Assembly (NCBI RefSeq): GCF_000296215.2
Contig: NZ_CP013949.1
Span: 4,705,501 to 4,769,500 of the forward strand
Direction of reading: 5' to 3'
DNA length: 64,000 nucleotides
Source: Bradyrhizobium sp. CCGE-LA001
Lineage (GTDB): Bacteria; Pseudomonadota; Alphaproteobacteria; Rhizobiales; Xanthobacteraceae
Shown: positions 26,240 to 34,727 of the stretch, one piece after another
How positions within the stretch are numbered: position 1 is the first letter of the stretch
Layout of the letters: each line of letters opens with the position of its first letter
Made by a program: the position numbers and the translations under genes
Notes under the pieces: generated by a model
The model's input: the letters and a program-made list of their open reading frames with translations, nothing else
What the model was told of the DNA's origin: nothing
Databases searched by the model: none

Positions 26240-26820
26240 CTGAGTGTATGGCTATAGACACGGCTTCGCGGCCTCGCGGCTCAATTCGGCCCGAGCTTTG
26301 CTTGATCGCTCCACCCTCAAAACCCAAGAGGGCGCAGGGAAGGCCGGGTGCCGGCGGCACCCGCGGTCCGCTGCGCAAAAGGCACACGCAGAAAACCGCA
26401 CAGCAGCATACAGGTGAAGCCCAACACACGGCCTTCCCTGCGCGATGGTCGGACGGCTTATGCCGCGCTCTCCCGGGAGCCGAGTTCCTTCTGGCCTCCC
26501 TCCCCCTCACGGAATTCACCGTCCCCGCGCCGGTTGACGCTAGTGCCGCATCCGCAAGAGCTTGACCGTAGCAACGACGGCCAGGACCACACGGTTTTGC
26601 CGTACGCACGGTTCGTTGGCGCCACAGGGTCCGACGGCGTTGTGCACCTTGCCCTCGGAATATGACGCGACGAACCTGACAGCGCCGCTCGTCCACGCGA
26701 TGCGAAGGGCTCACGGAGAGCAATCCGCCCTGCCCTTGGCTTTCGCGCACGACGCTGCTGCGTCCACCGCAAGCCCGGCTCTGCGATCACACGACAACAT
26801 GACCGCCCCTCAAGGGTGAG
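26240..26820 (-). ncRNA. Candidate structured RNA, probable multicopy repeat element
   Basis: Orientation is inferred. A 14-base perfect stem pairs 26333-26346 with 26429-26442 (CGCAGGGAAGGCCG). It encloses a GGGTGCC-GGC-GGCACCC hairpin (26346-26362) and a nested stem GCGGT (26363-26367) / ACCGC (26395-26399) with CTGCG (26371-26375) / CGCAG (26387-26391). Upstream on the minus strand a further stem pairs AGCCG (26478-26482) with CGGCT (26454-26458). I recall near-identical sequence dispersed in Bradyrhizobium genomes, often misannotated as short ORFs. Function is unknown; it may correspond to a described Bradyrhizobium small-RNA family, which I cannot confirm. The outer boundaries are guesses. 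Confidence 0.5.
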
Positions 26821-26910
26821 CCGGGATGGACATCACATACGCCGTTTCCGAATTTCGGTAAAGCGGAATATTTTTCCGAATCTGGATTGACTGAGGGCGA
26901 CACACACACG

Positions 26911-27867
26911 CTACCCGCCGAAATCCCGTGGGCTGAACGGAAGATCCAACACCTTCCATTCTCCATATTTGTCGGCCGGCAGCATCTTGTAGGGCTGGCA
27001 GTTCTGAAGCGCACTCATGGCGGACTTGACGATGGCCACGCCCTTCGCGGATGGCGGAGCCGCCATCAGGATCGGCTCGCGCAACAGCGTGCCGTCGGTG
27101 GCGAAGACCGCGCGCAGCTTGATGTTGACGTTGTCGGTCGGAACGACCCCGGCCGGTAGCTTGGCGCAGCTTCTCAGATGACGGCGCAGCGCGGCGATGA
27201 CCTCCGGGGGAAGCTTGGCGGCGATCGAATCCTTGGCGTCGCCGCCGTCGTCCTTGGAGGCGTCTTTCGGCAGCTCCGTCGGCAATTCGGGCGGCAGGCC
27301 GAGCATGACGCCGTATTTGACGGTGACGTCTGGCTGCGGCGTCTGGTAGGCCGGCGGCGGCACGGTCGTGGGCTGCTGCATCGCCTGTGACGGCAGCGGT
27401 TGCATGGGTGGCGGCTGCATCGGTTGCGGCGGCGGTTGCGGCATCGGTTGAGGCTGGGCCTGCGGGAGCTGTTGCGGCTGCGCCTTGGCCTCGCTCGGCT
27501 GCGGCGGCGAAGGCTGCGGCGGCGTCCGTTGCTCCGCAGAACGTTGCTGCTCAGAAGGTTGCGGCTCGGGCGAAGCCTGCGGCGATGGCGCGGCCTGCTG
27601 CTTGGACGCTGCTTCGGACTTGTCGGTGGAATCGAGCTTCGGCAGCTTCAGGTCGGGCGGCGGCTCCGGCTGCTTCTCCTTTGCCGCTTCCTGCTCCTTG
27701 ATCTCCTCCTTGACCTGTTCGGGCGTGACGATGTCGACGGCCACGGTCTCGGTCGGCGCGGCATGAAACGGATGGACCTCGCTGATCACGATGATCAGCG
27801 CCACCAGCGTCAGATGCGCGATTGCGGACGCCGCAATGTCCGCCCGTATGATCTTCCGCAGTTCCAT
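26911..27867 (-). CDS. TolA-like/TonB-C-like envelope protein
   Basis: 318 residues. One N-terminal membrane helix (ASAIAHLTLVALIIVISEV) with cytoplasmic leader MELRKIIRAD, then a coiled Glu/Lys segment, about 110 residues of Pro/Gln-rich repeats (PQPMPQPPPQPMQPPP), and a C-terminal globular domain (about 215-305: AALRRHLRSCAKLPAGV, NVNIKLRAVFATDGTLL, SAMSALQNCQPYKMLP). This is the plan of TolA or TonB energy-transducing proteins. The sequence LRAVFATDGTLLREP resembles TolA domain III. No tolQR genes are nearby, so it may serve an envelope machine encoded elsewhere. Confidence 0.75.
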   Translation of the reverse strand: MELRKIIRADIAASAIAHLTLVALIIVISEVHPFHAAPTETVAVDIVTPEQVKEEIKEQEAAKEKQPEPPPDLKLPKLDSTDKSEAASKQQAAPSPQASPEPQPSEQQRSAEQRTPPQPSPPQPSEAKAQPQQLPQAQPQPMPQPPPQPMQPPPMQPLPSQAMQQPTTVPPPAYQTPQPDVTVKYGVMLGLPPELPTELPKDASKDDGGDAKDSIAAKLPPEVIAALRRHLRSCAKLPAGVVPTDNVNIKLRAVFATDGTLLREPILMAAPPSAKGVAIVKSAMSALQNCQPYKMLPADKYGEWKVLDLPFSPRDFGG

Positions 27868-27916
27868 CGACCGATCTTGGGTTGCCGCCGCGGTCCTAGC
27901 ATACCCCAGGCTCCCC

Positions 27917-28735
27917 TCAATCCCATTTCGGCGCGAAGCCGAAATCGGTCAGGCGGCCTTGCGGATTGGCGAGCGCGGCGACCCGGCCCATCTCGTCGTC
28001 CGACAGCTCGAAATCGAAGATTTCGATGTTTTCGGACAGGCGTTCGACGCGGGAGGTGCGCGGGATCGCAGCGACATTCTGCTGCACCAGCCAGCGCAGG
28101 CACACCTGTGCCGGCGATTTACGATGGGTGCGGCCGATCTCCGCGAGCGTCCGGTCGGTCTTGATGCGCCCCTTGGCGATGGGACTGTAGGCGACGAGGG
28201 CAAGGCCGTGCTGATCGCAGGCCGCCCTCACCTTCGCCTGGTTCAGATAAGGATGATATTCGACCTGGTTGCAGACGAGCGGCTCGGGTGACGACGCCAC
28301 CGCCTGCTCGATCAGCGCCACCGTGAAATTGGAGACGCCGATGTGCCGGGTCAGGCCCATCGTCTTCGCATGCGACAGCGCGCCGAGCGTCTCCGCCAGC
28401 GGCACGTGCGAATTGGGCCAGTGCAGCAGCAACAGGTCGACGTTCGAAAGCCGCATGCGGGCAAGGCTCTCCTTGACCGAACGCTCGAGGTCATGAGGCG
28501 CGAAATGGTTGGTCCAGACTTTCGTGGTCAGGAAGATATCGTCGCGGCGCACGCCCGAGGCCCGCAAGCCGTCGCCGACCTCGCGCTCATTTTCATAGGC
28601 CTGCGCGGTGTCGATGTGGCGATAGCCGAGCCGCAGCGCCTGCTCGACCACGCGGGCGGCAAGCCTTCCGCTCAGCTCCCAGGTCCCCAGCCCGATCGCC
28701 GGAATCCTTGCACCATTGGCCTCGACGAACAGCAT
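27917..28735 (-). CDS. Aldo/keto reductase (diketogluconate reductase type)
   Basis: 272 residues, the typical length of AKR5-type 2,5-diketo-D-gluconate reductases. Catalytic segments are HIDTAQAYENEREVG (Asp, Tyr), LTTKVW (Lys) and LLLLHWP (His); NQVEYHPYLNQ and the NADPH-binding IPRTSRVERLSENIEIFDFELSD complete the family signature. It reduces an aldehyde, keto-sugar or methylglyoxal-like substrate in the cytosol. It is the upstream neighbour of the TolA-like gene, 49 bases away, which need not imply function. Confidence 0.88.
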   Translation of the reverse strand: MLFVEANGARIPAIGLGTWELSGRLAARVVEQALRLGYRHIDTAQAYENEREVGDGLRASGVRRDDIFLTTKVWTNHFAPHDLERSVKESLARMRLSNVDLLLLHWPNSHVPLAETLGALSHAKTMGLTRHIGVSNFTVALIEQAVASSPEPLVCNQVEYHPYLNQAKVRAACDQHGLALVAYSPIAKGRIKTDRTLAEIGRTHRKSPAQVCLRWLVQQNVAAIPRTSRVERLSENIEIFDFELSDDEMGRVAALANPQGRLTDFGFAPKWD

Positions 28736-28876
28736 GAGGAATCCTCACTGTTGCGGCAGCCCCGAGATCATCCAGGCGACATTATGGACTCGGCCCATGA
28801 CGCTGCCAACGATTGCGCAGCAGCCGGGGCCGGATTTCGGTGCAAGACTGATGGCAAGCCTAACGAGAGGTTCGCG

Positions 28877-29191
28877 TCAGACCTTGGCGAGCGCCTGGAA
28901 CACCGTATCGGGCGCGTGTGCGATCACGGCGAGCAGCGCGCGGGCCGGTCCCCGCGGGGCGCGCTTGCCCTGCTCCCAGTTGCGGATGGTCTCGACGGGG
29001 ACGCCGAGCTTTGCGGCGAATTCCATCTGGGTGAGGCAGGCTCGGCGGCGCAGATCGCGTACCGCGAGCGAGCTGGCAACCGCCGGCGCGGCATCGGCCG
29101 CCGGCTGGACCGGAAACTCCTGCCCGTCCCGCAATTCGACGATCCGTCCGTCCGCCTTCAGCCGCAACCGCATGCCCATTCCCCCAAGCAC
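28877..29191 (-). CDS. XRE-family helix-turn-helix protein
   Basis: 104 residues. N-terminal beta-rich part (MRLRLKADGRIVELRDGQEFPV) is followed by an HTH (about 48-90: DLRRRACLTQMEFAAKLGV and VETIRNWEQGKRAPRGPARALL). The HTH is of the HigA/NadS antitoxin kind, but no toxin gene flanks it. ATGs at 29191, 29179 and 29173 are all possible; the last begins the conserved domain. It could be a stand-alone repressor. Confidence 0.8.
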   Translation of the reverse strand: MLGGMGMRLRLKADGRIVELRDGQEFPVQPAADAAPAVASSLAVRDLRRRACLTQMEFAAKLGVPVETIRNWEQGKRAPRGPARALLAVIAHAPDTVFQALAKV

Positions 29192-29361
29192 GGGGATGAT
29201 GCGGCAGGTCGCTTAAGTTCGGATTAAAGATAGCTGACCGCACATGTGGTCTCGTGGCCCGGACGCACACCACGGTGCCGTGCAGCCGACTGGGTCCCGG
29301 TTCTGCGCAGCAACGCGAAGAGGCGTTTTGCAGCGCGCCCGGGACACGAGCGTGCGTCCTG

Positions 29362-30783
29362 CTACTTCAATCCGAACCAGAGCGTCGCGATGCCGAGGAA
29401 GGAGAAGAAGCCTACGACGTCGGTCACGGTGGTGACGAACGTGCCGGACGCCACCGCAGGGTCCGCCCTGACGCGGTCGAGCGCCATCGGGATCAGGATG
29501 CCGCCGAGCGCGCCGGCGACGAGGTTGCAGATGATGGCAAGCCCGATGACGATGCCGAGTCCCGGGATCTTGAACCAGGCCACCGCGGCGATGCCGGTGA
29601 TCACGGCGAAGGCGAGACCGTTGACGAGGCCGACCAGCGCCTCGCGCATCACCACGCGCCAGGCGTTGAAGGAGCCGAGCTCGCGCGTCGCGAGCGCGCG
29701 CACCGCGACCGTCATGGTCTGGGTCGCGGCATTGCCGCCCTGGCTCGCCACGATCGGCGCCAGGACGGCGAGCGCGACCATCTTCTCGAGCTGCCCCTCG
29801 AACAGGCCGAGCACCGAGGACGCGAGGAAGGCGGTGGCGAGATTGACCAGCAGCCAGTTGAAGCGGCCGCGCGCGATGGTGAGAAACGTGTCCGACAGCT
29901 CTTCGTCGCTGGTGACGCCGCCGAGCGCCTTGAGGTCCTCGTCGGCCTCCTCCTCAATGACGTCGACGACGTCGTCGACGGTGATGACGCCGACCAGGCG
30001 GTCCTGGGTGTCGAGCACGGGTGCGGCGACGAGATTGTACTTGCCGAACATGCGCGCCACCTCCTCCTGGTCCTCCAGGACGGAGACGCGGCGGCGATCC
30101 TCGTCGGTGAGCTCGGTGAGCGGCACCGGGCGGCGGGCGCGCAGGAGCACGTCGAGCGGCACCGCCCCCTGCCAGTGCTGGTCCTTGTCGACGACGTAGA
30201 TCTCGTAGAAGCGGTCGGGCAGATCCGGCGTCTCGCGCATATAGTCGATCGCCTGGCCGACGGTGAACTCCTGGGGCACGGCGATGAACTCGGTCTGCAT
30301 CCGGCGGCCGGCGGAATTCTCCGGATAAAGCAGGCTGCGCTCGAGCGCGACGCGCTCCTTCAGCGGCAGCTTCTCGAGAATTTCCTCCTGGTCCTTGGCG
30401 TCGAGGGTTTCCAAGAGCTCGACCGCGTCGTCGGATTCGAGCTCGCGGACACCTTCCGCGACCGTCTCCGGCGGCAGCTCCTCGAGGATCTCCTCGCGCA
30501 CGGCCTCGTCGACCTCGTTGAGCGCGGAGAAGTCGAAGTCGCGCCCGGTCAGCTCGACCAGGCGGACGCGGTCGTCGGGCTGCAATGCGCCGATGAGGTC
30601 GCCGAGGTCGGCCTCGTGCAGCTCCGCGACGATCGCGCGCAGCTGCGCCGAGTCTGCCGCCTCAATCGCACGCGCGATTTCCTCGACGAATTCGTGCCTG
30701 ATATCGCCGTCCTCGTTGCGCATCGGCACGTGGTCGAGTACCGAATCCGCGGCGGATGGGGCAACGTCCATATGTTCATCCAT
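29362..30783 (-). CDS. mgtE: Magnesium transporter MgtE
   Basis: 473 residues. Cytosolic N-domain of MgtE repeats (about 30-160: LHEADLGDLIGALQPDDRVRL, ELESDDAVELLETLDAKDQEEIL), tandem CBS domains (about 160-285) and five membrane helices with the selectivity region SQGGNAATQTMTVAVRAL (about 353-370). It imports Mg2+ by a channel gated by Mg2+ bound between the N and CBS domains. The ATG 30783 begins MDEHMDVAPS; further in-frame codons upstream run through the divergent deacetylase promoter. No riboswitch was seen in the 82-base leader. Confidence 0.95.
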   Translation of the reverse strand: MDEHMDVAPSAADSVLDHVPMRNEDGDIRHEFVEEIARAIEAADSAQLRAIVAELHEADLGDLIGALQPDDRVRLVELTGRDFDFSALNEVDEAVREEILEELPPETVAEGVRELESDDAVELLETLDAKDQEEILEKLPLKERVALERSLLYPENSAGRRMQTEFIAVPQEFTVGQAIDYMRETPDLPDRFYEIYVVDKDQHWQGAVPLDVLLRARRPVPLTELTDEDRRRVSVLEDQEEVARMFGKYNLVAAPVLDTQDRLVGVITVDDVVDVIEEEADEDLKALGGVTSDEELSDTFLTIARGRFNWLLVNLATAFLASSVLGLFEGQLEKMVALAVLAPIVASQGGNAATQTMTVAVRALATRELGSFNAWRVVMREALVGLVNGLAFAVITGIAAVAWFKIPGLGIVIGLAIICNLVAGALGGILIPMALDRVRADPAVASGTFVTTVTDVVGFFSFLGIATLWFGLK

Positions 30784-30865
30784 GGCGCGCCTCGCCGTTC
30801 GACAGGTTGGATCAGATGGTCTGGGCTGACGGTCAGCCAATACCCACAAGCGAACTGCGAGCGCA

Positions 30866-31669
30866 ATGACAAAGATGCCTCGGCCGCAATGGACCTCGAT
30901 GGCGCTGGGCGCGGTGCTGGCCGGCGTCGTCTGCACGGGCACGCTCGAAGCCGCCGAGTGCCCGCGCAAGGACGCGCTCGGCACCTCGCGGGTGTTGAGC
31001 GTCGATGCCAGAACCACCCCGCGCGTGGGCCTGAAGAGCTTTCCGCAGACGCTGCCGCTCGCCGATCGCGAGGTCGTGCTGACCTTCGACGACGGGCCGA
31101 ACCCGCCGACGACATCGAAGGTGCTGGCGGCGCTGGCGCAGGAATGCGTGCGCGCGACCTTCTTCCTGATCGGTCTGCACGCCTCCCAGCATCCGGACAT
31201 GGTCAAGCGCATCGCGCGCGAAGGCCACACCATCGGCCATCACACCTTCTCGCATCCGTTCATGGCGCGGGTCCCGTTCGACAAGGCGAAGAGCGAGATC
31301 GACCGCGGCATCGCGGCCGACGAGATGGCGCTGAAGGGCGCCTCGACGACGACGCCCTCGACACCGTTCTTCCGCTTCCCCTATTTCGAATCGACGCCGG
31401 CGCTGCTCGACCTGCTCCAGACCCGCGGCATCGTGGTGTTCGGCGCCGACCTGTGGGCCAGCGACTGGACCGAGATCACGCCGGAGCAGGAATTGAAGCT
31501 CGTCACCGAACGCCTGGCCGCCGCGGGCAAGGGCATCATCCTCTTCCACGACTCCAAGGCGCGCACGGCGGCGATCATGCCGGCCTTCCTGCGGTATCTC
31601 AGGGAAAACAGCTATCGGGTGGTTCACATCGTGCCCGCGGGCACATCAAAGAATGCCGATGCGCGCTGA
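30866..31669 (+). CDS. Polysaccharide deacetylase (NodB homology), short form
   Basis: 267 residues. A hydrophobic N-terminal segment (MALGAVLAGVVCTGTLEA) suggests export. NodB motif 1 is VVLTFDDGPNPPTTSKVL (catalytic and metal Asp), motif 2 is HTFSHPF (metal His pair), and LRTHIVVF-like motif 3 follows as RGIVVFGADLWASDW. It would remove acetyl groups from a GlcNAc-containing glycan such as peptidoglycan or an exopolysaccharide. It is divergent from mgtE and 180 bases upstream of a larger paralogue. Confidence 0.9.
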   Translation: MTKMPRPQWTSMALGAVLAGVVCTGTLEAAECPRKDALGTSRVLSVDARTTPRVGLKSFPQTLPLADREVVLTFDDGPNPPTTSKVLAALAQECVRATFFLIGLHASQHPDMVKRIAREGHTIGHHTFSHPFMARVPFDKAKSEIDRGIAADEMALKGASTTTPSTPFFRFPYFESTPALLDLLQTRGIVVFGADLWASDWTEITPEQELKLVTERLAAAGKGIILFHDSKARTAAIMPAFLRYLRENSYRVVHIVPAGTSKNADAR

Positions 31670-31849
31670 TGCCGGAATGTCACGGCAGCGCAAAATGGGG
31701 TGATTTCGGGCCAATTAACACTCTGTTCATGCTACCCCGTCCAAATGGAGGGGGACTTTGTGACGGAAAGGGTGCTTCGCGCCTGAACCGTTTCCTGATG
31801 TCTCCGACCTACTTAGGCGGCAATCGCATATGGGGGCAGACGAAGGTTC

Positions 31850-33187
31850 ATGATCGGAAGTGGCGTTGTTTTGCGGACGCGATCGTGGACCGCCCTTGGC
31901 CTATCCCTTAGCCTATCCCTTGGCCTGTCGTTGGGATTGCTGACCACCGCTTCTTCGGCGGCGCTCGCAGCCGACTGTCCGGGTCGCCCGGATGCGCTCG
32001 GCACGTCCCGGACCCTCGTGGTCGACCCGCGCGAGCATCCGCTGATCGGCACCATGCAGTACCGCGAGACGCTGCCGCTGAAGGACCATGAAGTGGTCCT
32101 GACCTTCGATGACGGTCCGATACCGAAATATTCCAACCAGGTGCTCCAGATCCTCGCGGACGAGTGCATCAAGGCCACCTTCTTCATCGTCGGCAACCAG
32201 GCCAAGGCCAATCCGGAAGGCGTGCGCAAGCTGGTCGCGGCCGGGCACACCGTCGGCACCCACAGCATGGACCATCCGCTGACATTCGACCGCATGCCGG
32301 TCGAGAAGGCCGAAGCCGAGATCAATGGCGGCATCGAATGGACCAAGGCCGCGATGACCGATCCGTCCAAGCTGGCGCCGTTCTTCCGCATTCCCGGCTT
32401 GATGCGCGCCGAAGGCGTCGAGAACCTGCTGATCTCCCGCGGCATCCAGGTCTGGAGCGCCGATTTCCCGGCCGACGATTGGCGACCCGTCTCGTCCGAT
32501 CGCGTCTATCAGCTCGCGATCCAGCGGCTGGAGGCCAAGGGCAAGGGCATCCTGCTGCTGCACGACATCCAGGCCCGCACGGTGGCGGCGCTGCCAAAGA
32601 TCATCCGCGACCTCAAGGCGAAGGGCTATCGCATCGTGCACGTGGTGCCGGCGACCGCCGACCGGCCGGCGACGCCGACGACGCCGGTGGAATGGCTGCT
32701 TCATCCGCCGACGGAGACGACGCCGATCGCGCGCTGGCCGCGCGTGCCGAACTTCGTGTTCGCACAGCCCAAGACGCTGCCGGCGCCCCTGCTCGCCGAT
32801 CTCAATGCGCAGGCTGAGCATCAGTCGCTGCTGCCGCGCCGGACCAAGGGCCGGATGGACGTCGCATCCGTCCTGCCCGTGCCCGGCCGCGATCTGTTCG
32901 CGATCCCGGAGGGCTCGGTCGAGGTGCTGCTGTCGACGACATTGTCGCGGCGCGCCGCGACGCGGCTTGCGATGGCGGCGGAAAGGCCTCGTCTCGGCAA
33001 GGACAAGGTGGCAAAGGGCAAGACAGCCGGGTCGCAGGTCAAGCCGCAGGGCCACCGGACGGCGCATGCTGCGCATGGCACACCCAAGCACGCTGCACAG
33101 GCCGCCGGCGCTGCGCCGACAAGCATTTTGCCCAAGAGCGCCGCGCCGCGTCCGACCCGCGTCGCCAGCCTGAAGAAGCGTGCGTGA
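31850..33187 (+). CDS. Polysaccharide deacetylase (NodB homology), long form
   Basis: 445 residues. Signal peptide (LGLSLSLSLGLSLGLLTTASSAALAA) then a NodB domain (about 75-260) with VVLTFDDGPIPKYSN, HSMDHPLTFDRMP and GIQVWSADFPADDW. The last about 150 residues are a Pro/Ala/Lys-rich extension absent from the upstream paralogue, probably disordered, which could anchor the enzyme to envelope polymers. The shared leader motif (RPDALGTSRTLVVDPR; compare KDALGTSRVLSVDAR in the neighbour) shows the two arose by tandem duplication. Confidence 0.9.
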   Translation: MIGSGVVLRTRSWTALGLSLSLSLGLSLGLLTTASSAALAADCPGRPDALGTSRTLVVDPREHPLIGTMQYRETLPLKDHEVVLTFDDGPIPKYSNQVLQILADECIKATFFIVGNQAKANPEGVRKLVAAGHTVGTHSMDHPLTFDRMPVEKAEAEINGGIEWTKAAMTDPSKLAPFFRIPGLMRAEGVENLLISRGIQVWSADFPADDWRPVSSDRVYQLAIQRLEAKGKGILLLHDIQARTVAALPKIIRDLKAKGYRIVHVVPATADRPATPTTPVEWLLHPPTETTPIARWPRVPNFVFAQPKTLPAPLLADLNAQAEHQSLLPRRTKGRMDVASVLPVPGRDLFAIPEGSVEVLLSTTLSRRAATRLAMAAERPRLGKDKVAKGKTAGSQVKPQGHRTAHAAHGTPKHAAQAAGAAPTSILPKSAAPRPTRVASLKKRA

Positions 33188-33190
33188 GTT

Positions 33191-33565
33191 CTACTGCCGC
33201 ATGATGGCGGCAACGCAGAGCAGCACGATTAGCGCCAGGAAGAACAGGTCCATATAGGACTTGAGCTCGCCGTCGCGCCGCAGCCGCGCAACGTCGGCGA
33301 CGACCTGCTTGCGCGCGGTGGTTCCGCCCGAACCGTCGTTGATCGGCGCCTGTAGCCGCCGCGTCTCGGCCTCCAGCCTCTCGATCTTCTGGAAGAAGTA
33401 GAACGCGCGCAGCGTCGAGGCCGCGCGCATGGCGGCATAGACCAGCACGAGGATCGCGAGGATCGCCCGGTTCGGATACTTCTCCATGAAGTTCAAGCTG
33501 AAATAGACCACCGCCATGAACGCGAAATTGGTGAGGAAGCGGTAGACGAAGCTGAGAAAAACCAT
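33191..33565 (-). CDS. Small membrane protein, function unknown
   Basis: 124 residues. Hydrophobic helices at the N-terminus (FVYRFLTNFAFMAVVYFSL), middle (AILAILVLVYAAM) and C-terminus (MDLFFLALIVLLCVAAIM). A charged segment links them (KIERLEAETRRLQAP and ARLRRDGELKS). No known family recognised. The start ATG 33565 (MVFLSFVYR) is preferred because the extra 16 upstream residues are polar and lie in GC-rich leader. It converges on the long deacetylase gene with a gap of three bases. Confidence 0.68.
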   Translation of the reverse strand: MVFLSFVYRFLTNFAFMAVVYFSLNFMEKYPNRAILAILVLVYAAMRAASTLRAFYFFQKIERLEAETRRLQAPINDGSGGTTARKQVVADVARLRRDGELKSYMDLFFLALIVLLCVAAIMRQ

Positions 33566-33837
33566 GGTGGCTCGAGCCTTGAAGGGGTCGCGCAACGGAA
33601 GCGTAGCGCGCACGGGATCAGGGGCCCAGACCGGAACGGCCGGCCTGGAGTGCCGTGCGGGCGCATCTACGCCGAGTTTGTTTCAACAAAGATACTATCG
33701 CGCCGCAACTCGCCGCCTTTTAGCCACACGCGGCCATAATGCAAGCTGACGGCACGCGGCCGGCCCGCAACGGTTCAATGGCGATTTGGCTGAAGTCGCG
33801 ATAGACTATCGACCGTCGCCACATGTGGGGTCTGCCG

Positions 33838-34095
33838 ATGCCGAAGAAGGGAATCACGGGCCACGACGAATGGGTGCTGACCGAGGCCCTCGCGACCGCG
33901 CTGGTCGCGCTGGAGCAGCTCGCGCCGAAGCACCGGCCGAACGCGCATATGGACGACATCCGCAAGCTGCTCTCGAACGGTAAGGAGCCGGCGGCCGTGA
34001 GCCTGCACCTCGCGCAGGCCAAATGCCGCCTCTTCCCAGACCTCGACCCGCTGGAGATCTACCGGGAGTACGGCATCGGCGAGGAATATGGCTGA
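33838..34095 (+). CDS. Small helical protein, function unknown
   Basis: 85 residues from ATG 33838 (MPKKGITGHDEWVLTEAL), or 90 from an in-frame ATG at 33823. Predicted all-helical and soluble, with conserved-looking LFPDLDPLEIYREYGIGEE at the end. No recognised domain. It converges with a 62-aa gene 9 bases beyond its stop. Confidence 0.55.
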   Translation: MPKKGITGHDEWVLTEALATALVALEQLAPKHRPNAHMDDIRKLLSNGKEPAAVSLHLAQAKCRLFPDLDPLEIYREYGIGEEYG

Positions 34096-34104
34096 CGCGG
34101 CGGA

Positions 34105-34293
34105 TTAAGGACCGCCGGCAACCGATCCTGCGACCACCATGACCAGCGCGCCAAGATCGACCTTGCCGTTGACGGTCAGCTCCTCCGAGTCTTGCGCGGC
34201 GTCCGCGCCTTGAATCTTCAGCGCTTGGGGCCGGTCGGCCGCCTGCCGGTTCAATTCGTCGATGATGGCCTGTTTGAGCTTTTCTTCCAGCAT
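34105..34293 (-). CDS. Small protein downstream of the copper-binding-type gene
   Basis: 62 residues: MLEEKLKQAIIDELNRQAADRP then a short acidic segment and a hydrophobic end (LGALVMVVAGSVAGG). Its ATG lies 12 bases after the stop of the Cys-rich gene at 34306, indicating an operon. Composition suggests one amphipathic helix and one weak membrane-associated helix. No known family. Confidence 0.55.
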   Translation of the reverse strand: MLEEKLKQAIIDELNRQAADRPQALKIQGADAAQDSEELTVNGKVDLGALVMVVAGSVAGGP

Positions 34294-34305
34294 GGGCTTC
34301 GTCCC

Positions 34306-34635
34306 TCAGGCCGCCATCGCGCGGCAGGATTGAGCGCAGGAGCGGCACATCGCGACGCATTCGTCCATGCCGCCGATCCGCTCGCAATCCTCGGCGCATT
34401 CGGTGCAGATTTCGGCGCATTCACCGCAGGTGTGCTTGTGATGCGGCGTGTTGATCAGCATGAAATGCGCGGCCGTCCGGCACATTTCGGCGCAGGCCAT
34501 CATCAGGCGGAAGTGCTTCGGCTCGACGTGCTTGCCACCGGTCTCGAGGCAGTGGTTCATGGCCGTGCCAAGGCACGTCTGGTAGCAGCTCATGCAGAGG
34601 CCGATGCAGCGGGTCATGTCTTCGGATTGAGCCAT
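34306..34635 (-). CDS. Four-helix-bundle copper-binding-type protein (DUF326-like)
   Basis: 109 residues with eleven to thirteen Cys spaced along helices: TRCIGLCMSCYQTCLGTA, MMACAEMCRTAAHF, HTCGECAEICTECAEDCERI and CVAMCRSCAQSCRAMA. This matches the ferredoxin-like four-helix bundle family that stores or buffers Cu(I) through Cys thiolates, as in Csp proteins. ATG 34635 is chosen because Cys-rich homology starts there. The nearby CxxC flavoprotein may keep thiols reduced, but that is inference. Confidence 0.82.
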   Translation of the reverse strand: MAQSEDMTRCIGLCMSCYQTCLGTAMNHCLETGGKHVEPKHFRLMMACAEMCRTAAHFMLINTPHHKHTCGECAEICTECAEDCERIGGMDECVAMCRSCAQSCRAMAA

Positions 34636-34727
34636 CCGTTGTCTCCAGTTGCGCGTCACCCCTGTCCCGCCCAACCAAGGCTCTGCACTTCAGTTCGTTC
34701 CTGGTTCCGGTCGATTGTGACGTGTGG

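Larger units (their letters stand above)
25900..26910. other. 1-kb gene-free repeat region
   Basis: It holds two palindromic repeats (25986-26103 and 26140-26238) and a structured multi-hairpin element (26240-26820). ORFs of 150-187 codons run on both strands, but their compositions (Arg/Ala/Cys-rich) look translated from structured RNA, not protein. Confidence 0.7.

Noticed and set aside
26107..26750. Frames of 150-187 codons on both strands in the repeat region
   Set aside because: They track stems of the structured element; Cys/Arg/Ala-rich composition and both-strand openness argue against coding.
28877..29191. HTH protein as antitoxin of a toxin-antitoxin pair
   Set aside because: No small toxin-like frame lies within 300 bases on either side.
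29254..31911. An 885-codon open frame on the plus strand across mgtE and the first deacetylase
   Set aside because: It crosses two well-supported genes in other frames and lacks any domain.
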